A stretch of 32,390 nucleotides of DNA from Methylobacter sp. (GCF_004322395.1 NZ_SCTW01000120.1:1-32390); one strand, 5' to 3'; positions 16,932-25,931 are shown, counted from the first letter of the stretch. Translations and numbers: made by a program. The notes: generated by a model from the letters alone, not told the origin.

Positions 16932-17431
16932 GTTCATAGTCAGCCATACAGATAAGATTTGTCTTGTATAACTGATGTTACGCACTGTCCACGAAAAGCA
17001 CGAAAGGCACGAAAATATTTAAAATACATCGTTCCCACACTCCGGCGCTCATCGTTATACACAAGCCCCTGACCTGGCGTTAGGCGAGAAACGTGCCGAT
17101 AGGCAGACCTTCCAGATTTTTAAAACCTGGAAGGTCTAACCGGCAACGTGCCGAACAGCAGGACGTTTCGAACGGAGCCTGTCCTGAGTGTAGGCGAGGG
17201 CTTATCTTGGAGTATGCGAATGAATGCCGGGTATGACGCTGTCCGCGGCAAGCCTACAGCTGGTATTTTTTTGTGCCTTTCGTGGACAGTGCGTAACATC
17301 AGTTGTATAAGTAGGGCGTGCCGTGCGCGCCTCAGAAGCCAAGGCGCGCACGGCACGCCCTATAGCAGATGTCTGTTTAATCAGCAGCATCGTCTTAACA
17401 TCTGCCGAACAATCACAAAGCACACAAAATT
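16932..17431. repeat. 500-base mosaic of nested intergenic repeats between mutL and miaA
   Basis: No gene. Outermost is a perfect 27-base inverted repeat (16970-16996 with 17278-17304), the R3 element with GCACGAAA units; the left arm has one extra nine-base unit. Inside lie a piece of a CGTTCCCACACTCCGGCG element (about 17029-17048), R1 copy 2 (17061-17158) and an inverted relative of the 1542-1580 repeat (17167-17202). Beyond the right arm is a perfect 21-bp R2 inverted repeat (17312-17332 with 17342-17362, nine-base loop). Short open frames across it are by-products. Confidence 0.8.
17061..17158 (+). repeat. Dispersed palindromic repeat family R1, copy 2
   Basis: Aligns base for base with 3861-3940 and then with a two-base gap up to GAACAG. 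The palindromic half pairs AGACCTTCCAG with CTGGAAGGTCT, changed relative to copy 1 on both arms (CTCCC to TTCC and GGGAG to GGAAG). Compensatory change of this kind suggests the hairpin itself is maintained. Confidence 0.8.
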
Positions 17432-18400
17432 ATGCAAAACCAACCCAATCCCCCCGTCATCTTCTTGATGGGCCCAACCGCCTCAGGAAAAACCGCCCTT
17501 TCCGTGCAGCTTGCCCAGGCGCTAAACGGCGAAATCATTAGCGTCGATTCCGCGTTGGTGTTTAAAGGCATGGATATAGGCACCGCCAAACCCACGATGG
17601 AAGAAAGAGGCGGCATTCCGCATCATTTGATCGACATACTCGACCCCGCAGAATCATTCTCCACGGGCCAATTCAGGAAACAGGCGCTAGACCTGATGGA
17701 CGATATAACCCGGCGCGGCAAAATCCCGATACTGGTCGGCGGCACCATGTTGTACTTCAATGTCCTGAACAGCGGGCTTGCAGTATTGCCCGAAGCCGAC
17801 CCGGACATTCGAGCCAAACTAGACCAAGACTTGGAAAAGCTGGGTAAGGAAGCCCTGCACCGGCGATTAGCCGAGATCGATCCCGAATCGGCGGCAAGAA
17901 TCCACCCCAACGATCCTCAACGCGTCCAGCGCGCGCTGGAAGTCTACGAAATTAGCGGCAAACCGTTAACGTCTTTTTTCACCGAAGCCCAGGCGCAAGA
18001 TATTCCTTACCAAAGAATAAAGCTGATCATCGCTCCGCAAGACCGGGCTATTCTGCACGACATCATCGCCCGGCGCTTTAAGCAAATGCTGAAGCAGGGC
18101 TTTATTGATGAAGTAGCGGCGCTGTATCAACGCGGCGATTTAACCGAAAAAATGCCCTCGATCAGAGCAGTCGGTTATCGGCAGGCTTGGTCATACCTGC
18201 AAGGCGAATACGATCTTGAAACCATGACCGAAAAAGCCATTGTCGCTACCCGGCAACTGGCCAAACGCCAGTTCACTTGGCTGCGTCGGGAAACCGATGC
18301 GGCAAATTTCCAGACCGGACAAGCGGATTTGTTAGTAAAGGTGTTGGCGGAAATTGATGATAAGCTGTCGGAAAGAAGAGGGTGGCACTATAAGCATTAA
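17432..18400 (+). CDS. miaA: tRNA dimethylallyltransferase MiaA
   Basis: Transfers a dimethylallyl group to A37 of tRNAs reading UNN codons (cytosolic). The 322-residue protein has the P-loop [10 protein letters not shown] (Lys20), the [16 protein letters not shown] substrate segment, [11 protein letters not shown] and [25 protein letters not shown] marks the insertion domain and [13 protein letters not shown] the tRNA-binding part. [12 protein letters not shown] closes the conserved core. The start at 17432 follows the repeat mosaic directly. In many relatives hfq comes next; here leucine genes follow instead. Confidence 0.96.
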   Translation: MQNQPNPPVIFLMGPTASGKTALSVQLAQALNGEIISVDSALVFKGMDIGTAKPTMEERGGIPHHLIDILDPAESFSTGQFRKQALDLMDDITRRGKIPILVGGTMLYFNVLNSGLAVLPEADPDIRAKLDQDLEKLGKEALHRRLAEIDPESAARIHPNDPQRVQRALEVYEISGKPLTSFFTEAQAQDIPYQRIKLIIAPQDRAILHDIIARRFKQMLKQGFIDEVAALYQRGDLTEKMPSIRAVGYRQAWSYLQGEYDLETMTEKAIVATRQLAKRQFTWLRRETDAANFQTGQADLLVKVLAEIDDKLSERRGWHYKH

Positions 18401-18583
18401 CTTAAGAGGACTTAATTTTTATATACGGTATTCACCGTTACGGAAGTGTTTCCACCAAATTGCAAATTGGCTCTCTTTTAGGAGATAATACATAGTTACG
18501 CATAGTTTCACTATGCTTTTGATTGACACCGTAACACGCCATACGCTCGATGTAGAGCCGCTATGCACGCTTTGGAATACGCT

Positions 18584-19981
18584 ATGAAAAAGACCATGTA
18601 TGAAAAAATCTGGGACAGCCACCTTGTCGTTGATGAGGCAGGGCAGGCTCCTTTGCTTTATGTTGATCGGCATTTGATGCATGAAGTCACCAGCCCACAG
18701 GCATTCGAAGGCTTGCGTTTGTCGGGTCGCAAGGTGCGCAATCCGCACAGCATTCTTGCTACGATGGATCATTGCGTACCGACCAAGAACCGCAACTTGC
18801 CGATTGCCGATCCGATCGCTAAAAAGCAGATCGAAACCATGGCTGAAAACTGCCGGGTAAACGGTCTGAGGCTGTACGACATGACAGACCCGAATAACGG
18901 TGTGATTCATGTTGTTGTGCCTGAGCATGGCTTCGTCCACCCCGGCATGGTGGTAGTTTGCGGCGACAGCCATACTGCAACGCATGGCGCTTTCGGCGCT
19001 TTGGCTTTCGGTATCGGTACTTCCGAGGTCGAGCATGTGATGGCGACTCAGACCTTGCCGCAGAAAAAATCCAAAACCATGCAGGTGGTGGTCAATGGCG
19101 AGTTATCTAAATACGCCTCTGCGAAAGATATTGCGTTGGCGATTACCGGAAAAATCGGTACCGCGGGCGGTACCGGCTATGTGATTGAATATACCGGTTC
19201 GGCGATCAGGGAACTGTCGATGGAAGGCCGGATGACGCTGTGCAACATGGCGATTGAAGCGGGAGCCAGAGCCGGGTTGGTCGCTCCGGACGAAAAAACT
19301 TATGAATACCTAAAAGGTCGCGAGTTTGCGCCATCCGGTCAATATTGGGATCAGGCATTGGCTTACTGGAAGAGTCTGCCCAGCGATGACGGCGCGGAGT
19401 TTGATGCAACCGTCACGCTTGATGCGGCCGATATTGCGCCGCAAGTTTCCTGGGGGACATCGCCGGAACAAGTGGTTGGGGTCGATAACGTTGTACCTGC
19501 GCCGGAAAGTTTTGCCGACGAAACCAAACGCCAAGCTTGCGAAAGTGCGTTGGCTTATATGGGCTTGACTGCAAACACCAAAATAACCGACATCCCCGTT
19601 GATTATGTTTTTATCGGCTCTTGCACCAATGGCCGTATAGAAGATTTCAGGATTGCCGCCGAAGTGGCAAAAGGTACCAAAGTTGCCAATGGCGTTACGG
19701 CGATTGCAGTACCAGGGTCTTATCACGTCAAGCAACAGGCTGAAGCTGAGGGTCTGGATAAAATCTTTATCGATGCCGGCTGGGAATGGCGTGAACCCGG
19801 ATGCTCGATGTGTCTGGCGATGAATGGCGATGAGTTGACTAAAGGCCAACGTAGCGCATCGACTTCAAACCGCAATTTTGAAGGTCGGCAGGGCAAAGGC
19901 GGACGTACTCATTTGGTTTCGCCTGCAATGGCAGCGGCCGCAGCGGCGGCAGGCCATTTTGTCGATATTCGCAAACTTTAA
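18584..19981 (+). CDS. leuC: 3-isopropylmalate dehydratase large subunit LeuC
   Basis: With LeuD it forms the 4Fe-4S isopropylmalate isomerase of leucine synthesis (cytosolic). Starting at ATG 18584 (GGAA six bases upstream) gives 465 residues, almost exactly the usual size; ATG 18563 would add seven residues and ATG 18596 would remove four. Cluster ligands are Cys347 (SCTNGR) and Cys407/Cys410 (GCSMC). Other signatures: [33 protein letters not shown], and [21 protein letters not shown] at the end. leuD follows after 14 bases. The upstream 18401-18562 contains a TTGACA (18523-18528), but I cannot place a matching -10. Confidence 0.96.
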   Translation: MKKTMYEKIWDSHLVVDEAGQAPLLYVDRHLMHEVTSPQAFEGLRLSGRKVRNPHSILATMDHCVPTKNRNLPIADPIAKKQIETMAENCRVNGLRLYDMTDPNNGVIHVVVPEHGFVHPGMVVVCGDSHTATHGAFGALAFGIGTSEVEHVMATQTLPQKKSKTMQVVVNGELSKYASAKDIALAITGKIGTAGGTGYVIEYTGSAIRELSMEGRMTLCNMAIEAGARAGLVAPDEKTYEYLKGREFAPSGQYWDQALAYWKSLPSDDGAEFDATVTLDAADIAPQVSWGTSPEQVVGVDNVVPAPESFADETKRQACESALAYMGLTANTKITDIPVDYVFIGSCTNGRIEDFRIAAEVAKGTKVANGVTAIAVPGSYHVKQQAEAEGLDKIFIDAGWEWREPGCSMCLAMNGDELTKGQRSASTSNRNFEGRQGKGGRTHLVSPAMAAAAAAAGHFVDIRKL

Positions 19982-19995
19982 GATCGGAAAGAATT

Positions 19996-20607
19996 ATGGA
20001 ACCGTACAAAAAACATGAAAGTATTGCGGCATTGATGAACCGCAGCAATGTCGATACCGACCAGATCATCCCCAAGCAGTTCTTGAAAAAAGTGGAACGT
20101 AGCGGCTTTGGTCAACACCTTTTTCACGATTGGCGTTTTAATGATGACGGCAGCGATAATCCGGAATTCGAGCTGAACAAACCTGCGTTCAAAGGCGCTA
20201 AAATTCTGGTGGTCGGCGACAATTTCGGTTGCGGCTCATCAAGAGAACACGCACCTTGGGCGATTGCCGATTATGGTTTTAATACCATTATTTCTACTAG
20301 CTATGCCGATATTTTTTATAACAACTGTTTTAAAAACGGCATCCTGGCGATAAAAGTTGATAAAGATCAGCTGGACAAATTGATGGCCGAGATTGCCGCC
20401 AACGAAGGCGTGCGTTTTGTCGTTGATCTTGAAAATCAACAGGTAACTACACCGGGTGGAAATGGTTTCAGTTTTGAAATTGATCCGTTCCGCAAGGGCA
20501 ATCTGTTGAGCGGACTGGATGACATCGGCTTGACCTTAAAGCATGTCGACAAGATTGAGCAGTACGAGCAGCAACATAAGCAACAATTTCCTTGGCTTTG
20601 GGCCTAG
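19996..20607 (+). CDS. leuD: 3-isopropylmalate dehydratase small subunit LeuD
   Basis: The small swivelling subunit that completes the LeuC active site. At 203 residues it has the normal length for proteobacterial LeuD. Signatures are NVDTDQIIPKQFLKKVERSG at the N-terminus, LVVGDNFGCGSSREHAPWAI (substrate-binding loop) and YADIFYNNCFKNGILAI. GGAAAG lies seven bases before the ATG, and the 14-base gap to leuC indicates co-translation. leuB, commonly next in proteobacteria, is missing here; a repeat-filled gap of 299 bases follows. Confidence 0.96.
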   Translation: MEPYKKHESIAALMNRSNVDTDQIIPKQFLKKVERSGFGQHLFHDWRFNDDGSDNPEFELNKPAFKGAKILVVGDNFGCGSSREHAPWAIADYGFNTIISTSYADIFYNNCFKNGILAIKVDKDQLDKLMAEIAANEGVRFVVDLENQQVTTPGGNGFSFEIDPFRKGNLLSGLDDIGLTLKHVDKIEQYEQQHKQQFPWLWA

Positions 20608-20906
20608 ATAAAGACGGAGTGCAGGTTTCGCCTCGGCAATTGTTCCTGCATTGCTCTACCTCTTGCGTCCGTGCAAGTCGTAAAGCGCCTACTTTTGGTG
20701 CCTGCAAGTCATCTGTTATATTATCTATGAGCAAGCAAAGCTTGCACTCCTGCCAACTGTTGGACAGAGTAGTGGCATAAAGATAATGGCTAAGCGAGAC
20801 CTTCCAGGTTTTAAAAACCTGGAAGGTCTAACTCGTAATGTTCGATGAATCCTAACCCGACAAAACACTAATCAATCCGCTTACATTGAGAACACAGGCG
20901 ACAATT
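20608..20906. repeat. Intergenic R5 inverted pair and shortened R1 copy 3
   Basis: GGAGTGCAGGTTTCGCC (20616-20632) is mirrored by GCAAAGCTTGCACTCC (20735-20750), an R5 pair about 100 bases apart. At 20787-20835 is R1 copy 3. Its palindrome AGACCTTCCAGGTTT is intact, but about 16 bases between the two AGA triplets of the full unit are missing, consistent with a short-homology deletion. No gene is seen. Confidence 0.7.
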
Positions 20907-22451
20907 ATGTCCACCGATTCAAGACACATCCAGCTGATGGACACCACCTTGCGTGATGGCGAACAGACCCAAGGCGTTTCGTTCACGCCCATGGAAAAAG
21001 TCAGCATTGCCAAAGCTCTGCTACAGTGGCTGCGGGTTGACAGGATTGAGGTCGCTTCCGCTCGTGTATCTCAAGGCGAAAAAGAAGCAGTCACCAGCAT
21101 CAATCAATGGGCCAAGCAGGAAGGTTTTGCCGGGCGCGTGGAAGTTCTGGGCTTTGTCGATCACACACGCAGTGTCGACTGGATACTGGAAACCGGCGGC
21201 GAGGTTATCAATCTGCTGATCAAAGGCAGCGAAAAGCATTGCCGCGTCCAGTTGGGCAAAACGCTGACCCAACACACCGAAGATGTGCTGCAAACCGTTA
21301 ACTATGCGCTGGAAAAAGGCCTGAAAGTTAACGTCTACCTGGAAGACTGGTCCAACGGTTATCACGACGACCCGGACTATGTTTACGAGTTGATGGACAA
21401 TTTGCAGCATTCCGGCATCAGCCATTTCATGTTGCCCGATACGCTCGGCGTTTTGTCGCCTGACGAAGTGTTTTTAAGCTTCAACGACATGTGCAAACGT
21501 TATCCGGCGTTGCAATTCGATTTTCATCCGCACAACGATTACGGCTTGGCTACCGCCAATGTAATGGCGGCGGTCCGCGCTGGCGTAAACGCGATACACT
21601 GCACTGTTAACTGTTTAGGCGAACGTGCCGGCAATGCCTCAATGGCTGAAGTGGCTGTGGTATTGCGCGATAAAATGAACATGCAGCTGTCTATCGATGA
21701 AAGCCATATCGTGCGCATCAGTTCAATGGTTGAAAATTTTTCCGGCAAACGCATCGCCGCAAATGCGCCGATAGTCGGTGCCGATGTTTTTACCCAAACT
21801 GCCGGAATTCATGCTGATGGCGATCAAAAGGGTGGTTTGTACAAAACCAAATTAGGACCGGAACGTTTCTCACGTACCCGAAGCTATGCATTAGGGAAAA
21901 TGAGCGGCAAGGCGTCGCTGAAAAAGAACCTGGAGATGCTGGAGCTTGACCTTTCGGAAGAGAACCAGAAAAAAGTGCTGGCCCGGATTGTCAGCCTCGG
22001 TGATTCAAAGCAGACCATCACTACCGATGACCTGCCGTTTATTATCGCCGACGTGCTGGAGAGCAAGAGTTATCAGCATATCAAACTGCTCAACTGCTCG
22101 ATTACCAGCGGCCTGGATTTGGAATCGACCGCAAGTCTGCGAGCCAAAGTAAACGGTCAAATGCATGTAACTTCAGGTTCCGGTAACGGCGGTTTTGATG
22201 CCTTTGTCGATGCGATTAACAAAATCATGAAACAGCATGACTATACCTTGCCCGCACTGGCCGATTTTGAGATACGGATACCCAGAGGCGGCCATACCAG
22301 CGCTTTAACCGAGTGTGTAATCACCTGGGATTGCGGCAATGAATTGCGTAAAACCCGCGCTGTGCATTCGAACCAAGTTTTTGCTGCGATTTTGGCTGCG
22401 CTTAAGATTGTTAATATGCAATTGCACGAGCTTGGCTCAAGCCGGACTTGA
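20907..22451 (+). CDS. 2-isopropylmalate/citramalate synthase-family enzyme (HMGL-like, Bacteroidetes-type LeuA2)
   Basis: A 514-residue acyltransferase of the LeuA/CimA/homocitrate synthase family, which condenses acetyl-CoA with a 2-keto acid. The catalytic barrel begins IQLMDTTLRDGEQTQGVSF and contains VNVYLEDWSNG, DFHPHNDYGLATANV (metal-binding HxH) and NCLGERAGNAS. The C-terminal half (about 375-510) looks like the LeuA dimerisation/regulatory domain, including GSGNGGFDAFVDAI and PRGGHTSALTECVITW. The DGEQTxGVSF opening and the LEDWSNG motif are unlike standard proteobacterial LeuA and match the version I know from Bacteroidetes. ATG 20907 is chosen (AGG eight bases upstream). Placement after leuCD suggests leucine or citramalate-route isoleucine synthesis; NifV-like homocitrate synthesis is less likely because of the regulatory domain. 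Confidence 0.82.
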   Translation: MSTDSRHIQLMDTTLRDGEQTQGVSFTPMEKVSIAKALLQWLRVDRIEVASARVSQGEKEAVTSINQWAKQEGFAGRVEVLGFVDHTRSVDWILETGGEVINLLIKGSEKHCRVQLGKTLTQHTEDVLQTVNYALEKGLKVNVYLEDWSNGYHDDPDYVYELMDNLQHSGISHFMLPDTLGVLSPDEVFLSFNDMCKRYPALQFDFHPHNDYGLATANVMAAVRAGVNAIHCTVNCLGERAGNASMAEVAVVLRDKMNMQLSIDESHIVRISSMVENFSGKRIAANAPIVGADVFTQTAGIHADGDQKGGLYKTKLGPERFSRTRSYALGKMSGKASLKKNLEMLELDLSEENQKKVLARIVSLGDSKQTITTDDLPFIIADVLESKSYQHIKLLNCSITSGLDLESTASLRAKVNGQMHVTSGSGNGGFDAFVDAINKIMKQHDYTLPALADFEIRIPRGGHTSALTECVITWDCGNELRKTRAVHSNQVFAAILAALKIVNMQLHELGSSRT

Positions 22452-22459
22452 AAAAAATA

Positions 22460-23170
22460 TCAGACAGCAGTTTTTTTCCTGAAAGCCAGAACCTGATGCC
22501 ACAGTAACTGATACACACGGGTTGCGAGATCAAAATCCGCTGCTTCGGCCAAGTCGGACAAAACAGACGCAGTTTCAGGCAAATCGTTATTGCGAATGTG
22601 TTGAAAAATAGCCGTGAACGCCTCTTCACATTCCAGCCATTGTTCACTTATCCAGCCGCAATAATTGTCTAAGTAAACAGGTAGGGTCTCATGCGGCTCG
22701 CGCATCGTATCAATGATAAGCAGCATGCCGTTTTCGGTTAGTGCATTATGCGCCAAATGAAAGAATTCGGCTTTTTCCGGCTGCGTTAAATGATGTAGGG
22801 CAAAACTGGTAAAGATAATATCGAAACGCTCTTTTACTTGTGCCAAGCCCGTCATAAAATCTGTATTAATCAGCTCAGCCCGGCATCCCAGCGGAGCAAT
22901 ATTTTCGGTAGCCAGCGCTAGGGCAGGGGCGGAAAGATCAAACCCCGTGTAATGTTGAATGGCTCGGCCTTGCAGTGCTTGGGCGATAAAACTGGCGTCG
23001 CCGCAACCCAGATCGAGCAATTTAAAAGGCTGTGTTGCCCATTGTTCGGTTAATAAGTTTTTAACAGCCTGATAAATTTCTTCGTGGTGCATGTAATTGT
23101 TTGCCATTACTTTGCGATAAATCGCCCAGGCATTGAAAAACTCACCTACCTCTGTTACTGCATTACTCAT
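22460..23170 (-). CDS. Class I SAM-dependent methyltransferase
   Basis: A 236-residue cytosolic methyltransferase. Motif I is FKLLDLGCGDASFIAQAL (about 49-66), followed by the acidic motif II region YTGFDLSAPALALA and the motif IV region FDIIFTSFALHHL. The C-terminal half is helical and has no extra domain. Substrate is unknown. It lies 96 bases downstream of nirJ on the same strand and converges on the leuA-like gene with only eight bases between the stops. Heme-d1 synthesis needs methylation by NirE on the tetrapyrrole, but NirE is a class III (SUMT-type) enzyme. This one is not a NirE homologue, and any role in the nir pathway is speculation. Confidence 0.8.
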   Translation of the reverse strand: MSNAVTEVGEFFNAWAIYRKVMANNYMHHEEIYQAVKNLLTEQWATQPFKLLDLGCGDASFIAQALQGRAIQHYTGFDLSAPALALATENIAPLGCRAELINTDFMTGLAQVKERFDIIFTSFALHHLTQPEKAEFFHLAHNALTENGMLLIIDTMREPHETLPVYLDNYCGWISEQWLECEEAFTAIFQHIRNNDLPETASVLSDLAEAADFDLATRVYQLLWHQVLAFRKKTAV

Positions 23171-23266
23171 AAATCCCCAGTGAAAATATAAACAAAATTA
23201 AGCGAAATTATAATGCAGTTTAACCGTATTTAGGCTTAAATAACTGTCCATAAAGGCGGCTTTTCG

Positions 23267-24406
23267 TCAGGAGGCTATTTCAGTATCGGTCAGGTAGCAG
23301 CCGGGATCTTCAGCCCAAATATTCCCGGTCATTTGCGCGGCCCTGACCCGGGTATTGCCGTTGCAAATTTCCTGGTAGCGGCACCTGGCGCAACGGCCTT
23401 CCAGTGGTCTCGGGTGTTGCTTAAGACCTAACATCACAGGATCGCTGGTATCCATCCATATTTTCGAAAAGGGCCGTTCTTTGACATTGCCCAGCTCATA
23501 ATGAGCCCAAAATGTATCCGGATGGACATTGCCGAGATTGTCGATATTGGCGACATTAACGCCGGAGGCATTGCCGCCCCATTGTTCCAGTTTGGCTTTG
23601 ATATGGTCGGTTTTATCGGGAAAATGCCGTTTTATCCAGTGGAGAAAATAAACTGCGTCGGCATCGTTATTGCCGGTGACAAACTCCCGGTCTTTGCCCG
23701 CCTTAAGCCAGTCGTAGCTGGTTTCGAACAGTAAATCCATCGCCTCTCTGGTCATTGCGAAGTGGGCGTCATCCTTACGGTTTTTATTGCCTCGGCCGCC
23801 GTAATTCAGATGCGACAAATAAAATTTGTCGATATTTTGTTCATCCATCAACTGCAATAAGGCCGGGAAATCCTGGGCGTTATCCTGCGTTAAAGTAAAG
23901 CGCAGGCCGACTTTAATGCCTTTATCAAGACACAGGCGGATACCGTGAAGTGCTTGATCGAATGAGCCTTTGACCCGCCGGAATTGGTCGTGGGTATCTT
24001 TGATGCCGTCCAGACTGACGCCTATATATTGATAATCTATGCTCGCGATTTCATCGATATTATCGGCAGAGATTTTAGTGCCGTTGGTGGATAGCGCGAC
24101 ATAAAAGCCCATGTTTTTGGCGCGGCGGGAAATGTCGAAGATGTCGGGATGCAGTAACGGTTCGCCGCCGGATAAAATCAGCACCGGCACTTTAAAGCTT
24201 TTCAGATCATCCATGACCGTATAGATTTCCGGTGTGCTCAATTCGTTGGGGAAATTTATATCGGTGGATGTCGTGTAGCAATGCTTGCAAGTCAGGTTGC
24301 AGCGGCGGATTAAATTCCAGATAACCACGGGAGCCACCGGCTTGCGCGCCGGTTTTAAAGGGGTGGGGTCTATTAATTCTCGCATATATTGGCTTAGTCT
24401 AAACAT
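23267..24406 (-). CDS. nirJ: Heme d1 biosynthesis radical SAM protein NirJ
   Basis: A radical SAM enzyme that acts late in heme d1 synthesis, replacing propionate side chains on rings A and B of the didecarboxysiroheme intermediate (cytosolic, oxygen-sensitive). The 379-residue protein has the Cx3Cx2C cluster motif RRCNLTCKHCYTT with Cys36, Cys40 and Cys43, then LILSGGEPLLHPDIFDI and VALSTNGT. The C-terminal SPASM-like extension has RCARCRYQEICNGNTRVRA and an additional Cys in EDPGCYLT, consistent with a second cluster. It follows nirH after 79 bases holding an R6 repeat. Position at the end of nirFDLGH matches Pseudomonas-type operons. Confidence 0.94.
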   Translation of the reverse strand: MFRLSQYMRELIDPTPLKPARKPVAPVVIWNLIRRCNLTCKHCYTTSTDINFPNELSTPEIYTVMDDLKSFKVPVLILSGGEPLLHPDIFDISRRAKNMGFYVALSTNGTKISADNIDEIASIDYQYIGVSLDGIKDTHDQFRRVKGSFDQALHGIRLCLDKGIKVGLRFTLTQDNAQDFPALLQLMDEQNIDKFYLSHLNYGGRGNKNRKDDAHFAMTREAMDLLFETSYDWLKAGKDREFVTGNNDADAVYFLHWIKRHFPDKTDHIKAKLEQWGGNASGVNVANIDNLGNVHPDTFWAHYELGNVKERPFSKIWMDTSDPVMLGLKQHPRPLEGRCARCRYQEICNGNTRVRAAQMTGNIWAEDPGCYLTDTEIAS

Positions 24407-24455
24407 AAAAGTTTAAGTCCTCGTGGCTGTGTTATTGCACTATGTATATGCTAAA

Positions 24456-24480
24456 GGGCGACCGCCGGGGATCGCCCCTA
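24456..24480. repeat. Repeat family R6, intergenic copy
   Basis: GGGCGACCGCCGGGGATCGCCCCTA, a short palindrome in which AGGGGCGA pairs with the inverse TCGCCC. A second copy lies only 28 bases away, inside the 3' end of nirH. Confidence 0.65.
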
Positions 24481-24485
24481 CAATT

Positions 24486-24998
24486 CTAATAATTGCTCAA
24501 ATTTAGCGTAGGGGCGACCGGCAGATCGCCCGTGCGGAAGCCGGTTTTTTTCAGAATCTTTGTACTGTATAAGACATCACAACCCAAATTATAGTCCCCT
24601 AACAGATCATAAATCTGCTGAATCTGTTTGTCGACTTCTTCCTGGCTCTTGCCATGCACCATCGCAAACAAGTTGTACGGCCATTCGGGCAAATGTCTGG
24701 GCCGATGATAACAATGGCTGACAAATTCCAGCTGCCCGACTTTTTGCCCCAACTCGTCGATAGCTTCGTCCGGGACATTCCAGACGGTCATGCCGTTAAA
24801 TCGATAGCCCAACTTATAGTGATTGGGTACAGCGCCGATACGGCGAATGATGCCGCTGTTTTGCATGGCTGAGAGCCGCATCATAACATCCTCGCTGGTC
24901 AGGCCGAGTTGTTCAGCAATAGCCTGATAGGGCTGGGGCGTTAACGGCAAGCCGGCTTGGGTTGCCTGGATGATTTTACGGTCTGTTTCATCGAGCAT
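24486..24998 (-). CDS. nirH: Siroheme decarboxylase subunit NirH
   Basis: An AsnC/Lrp-fold protein that, with NirG, NirL and NirD, decarboxylates siroheme to 12,18-didecarboxysiroheme (cytosolic). The 170-residue protein has an N-terminal winged helix (QAIAEQLGLTSEDVMMRLSAM). The core motif CYHRPRHLPEWPYNLFAMVHGK is shared with NirL in this cluster. The order in the operon and the motif type give the H assignment. An oddity is that the last 15 or so residues, TGDLPVAPTLNLSNY, are encoded by a palindromic repeat of family R6 (24508-24531), so the C-terminus has been rewritten by a repeat insertion. It starts two bases after the nirG stop. Confidence 0.9.
   Translation of the reverse strand: MLDETDRKIIQATQAGLPLTPQPYQAIAEQLGLTSEDVMMRLSAMQNSGIIRRIGAVPNHYKLGYRFNGMTVWNVPDEAIDELGQKVGQLEFVSHCYHRPRHLPEWPYNLFAMVHGKSQEEVDKQIQQIYDLLGDYNLGCDVLYSTKILKKTGFRTGDLPVAPTLNLSNY
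24508..24531. repeat. Repeat family R6 captured in nirH
   Basis: GTAGGGGCGACCGGCAGATCGCCC is a second copy of the R6 palindrome. Read on the minus strand in the nirH frame it encodes GDLPVAPT and leads to the stop codon. Confidence 0.65.
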
Positions 24999-25000
24999 GG

Positions 25001-25447
25001 TCAGGCTTCCAGCTTCAGGTTGACAAAATACTCTTTTTTCTTGGGCATATTGTAGACGGTCAGGCTTGTTAAACGCTCTATCGCGTTGATGGTCTGCTGG
25101 ATTTGTTCAGGCGTTTGTTGGGTGGCAATCACAAACCACATATTCAGTTCATGGTTGCGCGCGTAATTATGCGCGACTTCAGGAAAACCGTTGATGATTT
25201 CGGTGACTTCATCAAAGCGATCTATTGGCGCTTTAACGGCCGCCAAAGTCAATGCGCCGCCCATTTGTTCGGCGTTGTACAAGGGGCCGAAGCGGGTTAG
25301 GGCGCCGTTATCCAATAATGCTTTTAATCGGCTTATCAAATCCTGCTCGCTCAATCCCAGTTGTGCGGCGGCTTGTTGGTAAGGCGCGTCGCAGATCGGA
25401 AAGCCGTCTTGCAGCGCGTTGATAATTTGTTTATCTATTTCATCCAT
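25001..25447 (-). CDS. nirG: Siroheme decarboxylase subunit NirG
   Basis: A 148-residue AsnC/Lrp-fold subunit of siroheme decarboxylase. The winged helix (QQAAAQLGLSEQDLISRLKAL) is followed by LTRFGPLYNAEQMGG and the core motif VAHNYARNHELNMWFVIA, the D/G-type version (HNYxRxHxxNxWFV). The end KKKEYFVNLKLEA is as in NirD (FFIDLGFKLD). The ATG overlaps the nirL stop by eight bases (ATGGATGA), indicating translational coupling. Like the other three subunits it lacks any sign of acting as a transcription factor beyond the fold. Confidence 0.91.
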   Translation of the reverse strand: MDEIDKQIINALQDGFPICDAPYQQAAAQLGLSEQDLISRLKALLDNGALTRFGPLYNAEQMGGALTLAAVKAPIDRFDEVTEIINGFPEVAHNYARNHELNMWFVIATQQTPEQIQQTINAIERLTSLTVYNMPKKKEYFVNLKLEA

Positions 25448-25931
25448 CAGCTAAAGCGGTATTTTGATAAAGGGCGCCGCGTTGTTTAAAACAGCGGCTG
25501 CTGAACAGAATTTCTTTGTCGAAACTGCTTAATCCACAAGCCTCAACGATTTGCTCCAATTGGTTTAACACAGTGGCCTTGTCTTTGCCGTGTATCATGC
25601 AATACAGATTATACGGCCATTCCGGTTGTCTGGGGCGCTGATAGCAAAGCGTTACAAACGAAAACCGGCTGATATGTCCGCCCAGTTGTTTAACAAGATT
25701 ATCCGGCACATTCCAGACGATCATCGCATTGGCGCGGTAACCGAGCTGCCGGTGCTTGACGATAACGCCCATGCGTTTGATTAGGCCTTGTTGTTTGAGC
25801 CGGGTTAAGCGTTCGATGACTTCGGTTTCGGGCATGTCGCAAAGCCGGCCGATTTCGAGATAAGGCCTGGAACAAACCGGCAGACCCAGCTGGATATGCT
25901 CGAGCAGTTGGCGGTCACGCGAATCAATCAT
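25440..25931 (-). CDS. nirL: Siroheme decarboxylase subunit NirL
   Basis: A 163-residue AsnC/Lrp-fold subunit. It has an N-terminal winged helix (LEIGRLCDMPETEVIERLTRL), then IKRMGVIVKHRQLGYRANAM. The L/H-type core motif is TLCYQRPRQPEWPYNLYCMIHGK. The ending KEILFSSRCFKQRGALY is the form NirL and NirH normally have; NirH of this operon has lost it to a repeat. It overlaps nirD by eight bases (ATGATTGA) and nirG by eight bases. Confidence 0.91.
   Translation of the reverse strand: MIDSRDRQLLEHIQLGLPVCSRPYLEIGRLCDMPETEVIERLTRLKQQGLIKRMGVIVKHRQLGYRANAMIVWNVPDNLVKQLGGHISRFSFVTLCYQRPRQPEWPYNLYCMIHGKDKATVLNQLEQIVEACGLSSFDKEILFSSRCFKQRGALYQNTALADG

Noticed and set aside
17148-17468. Overlapping small open frames between mutL and miaA
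   Set aside because: Created by nested palindromic repeats.
18500-18520. Hairpin GCATAG/CTATGC plus T-run before leuC as an attenuator
   Set aside because: Only a six-base-pair stem and no leader peptide rich in Leu codons could be found.
22452-22490. A-run/T-run hairpin between the convergent leuA-like and methyltransferase genes as a terminator
   Set aside because: The stem would be only A-T pairs and lies partly inside the methyltransferase coding region.
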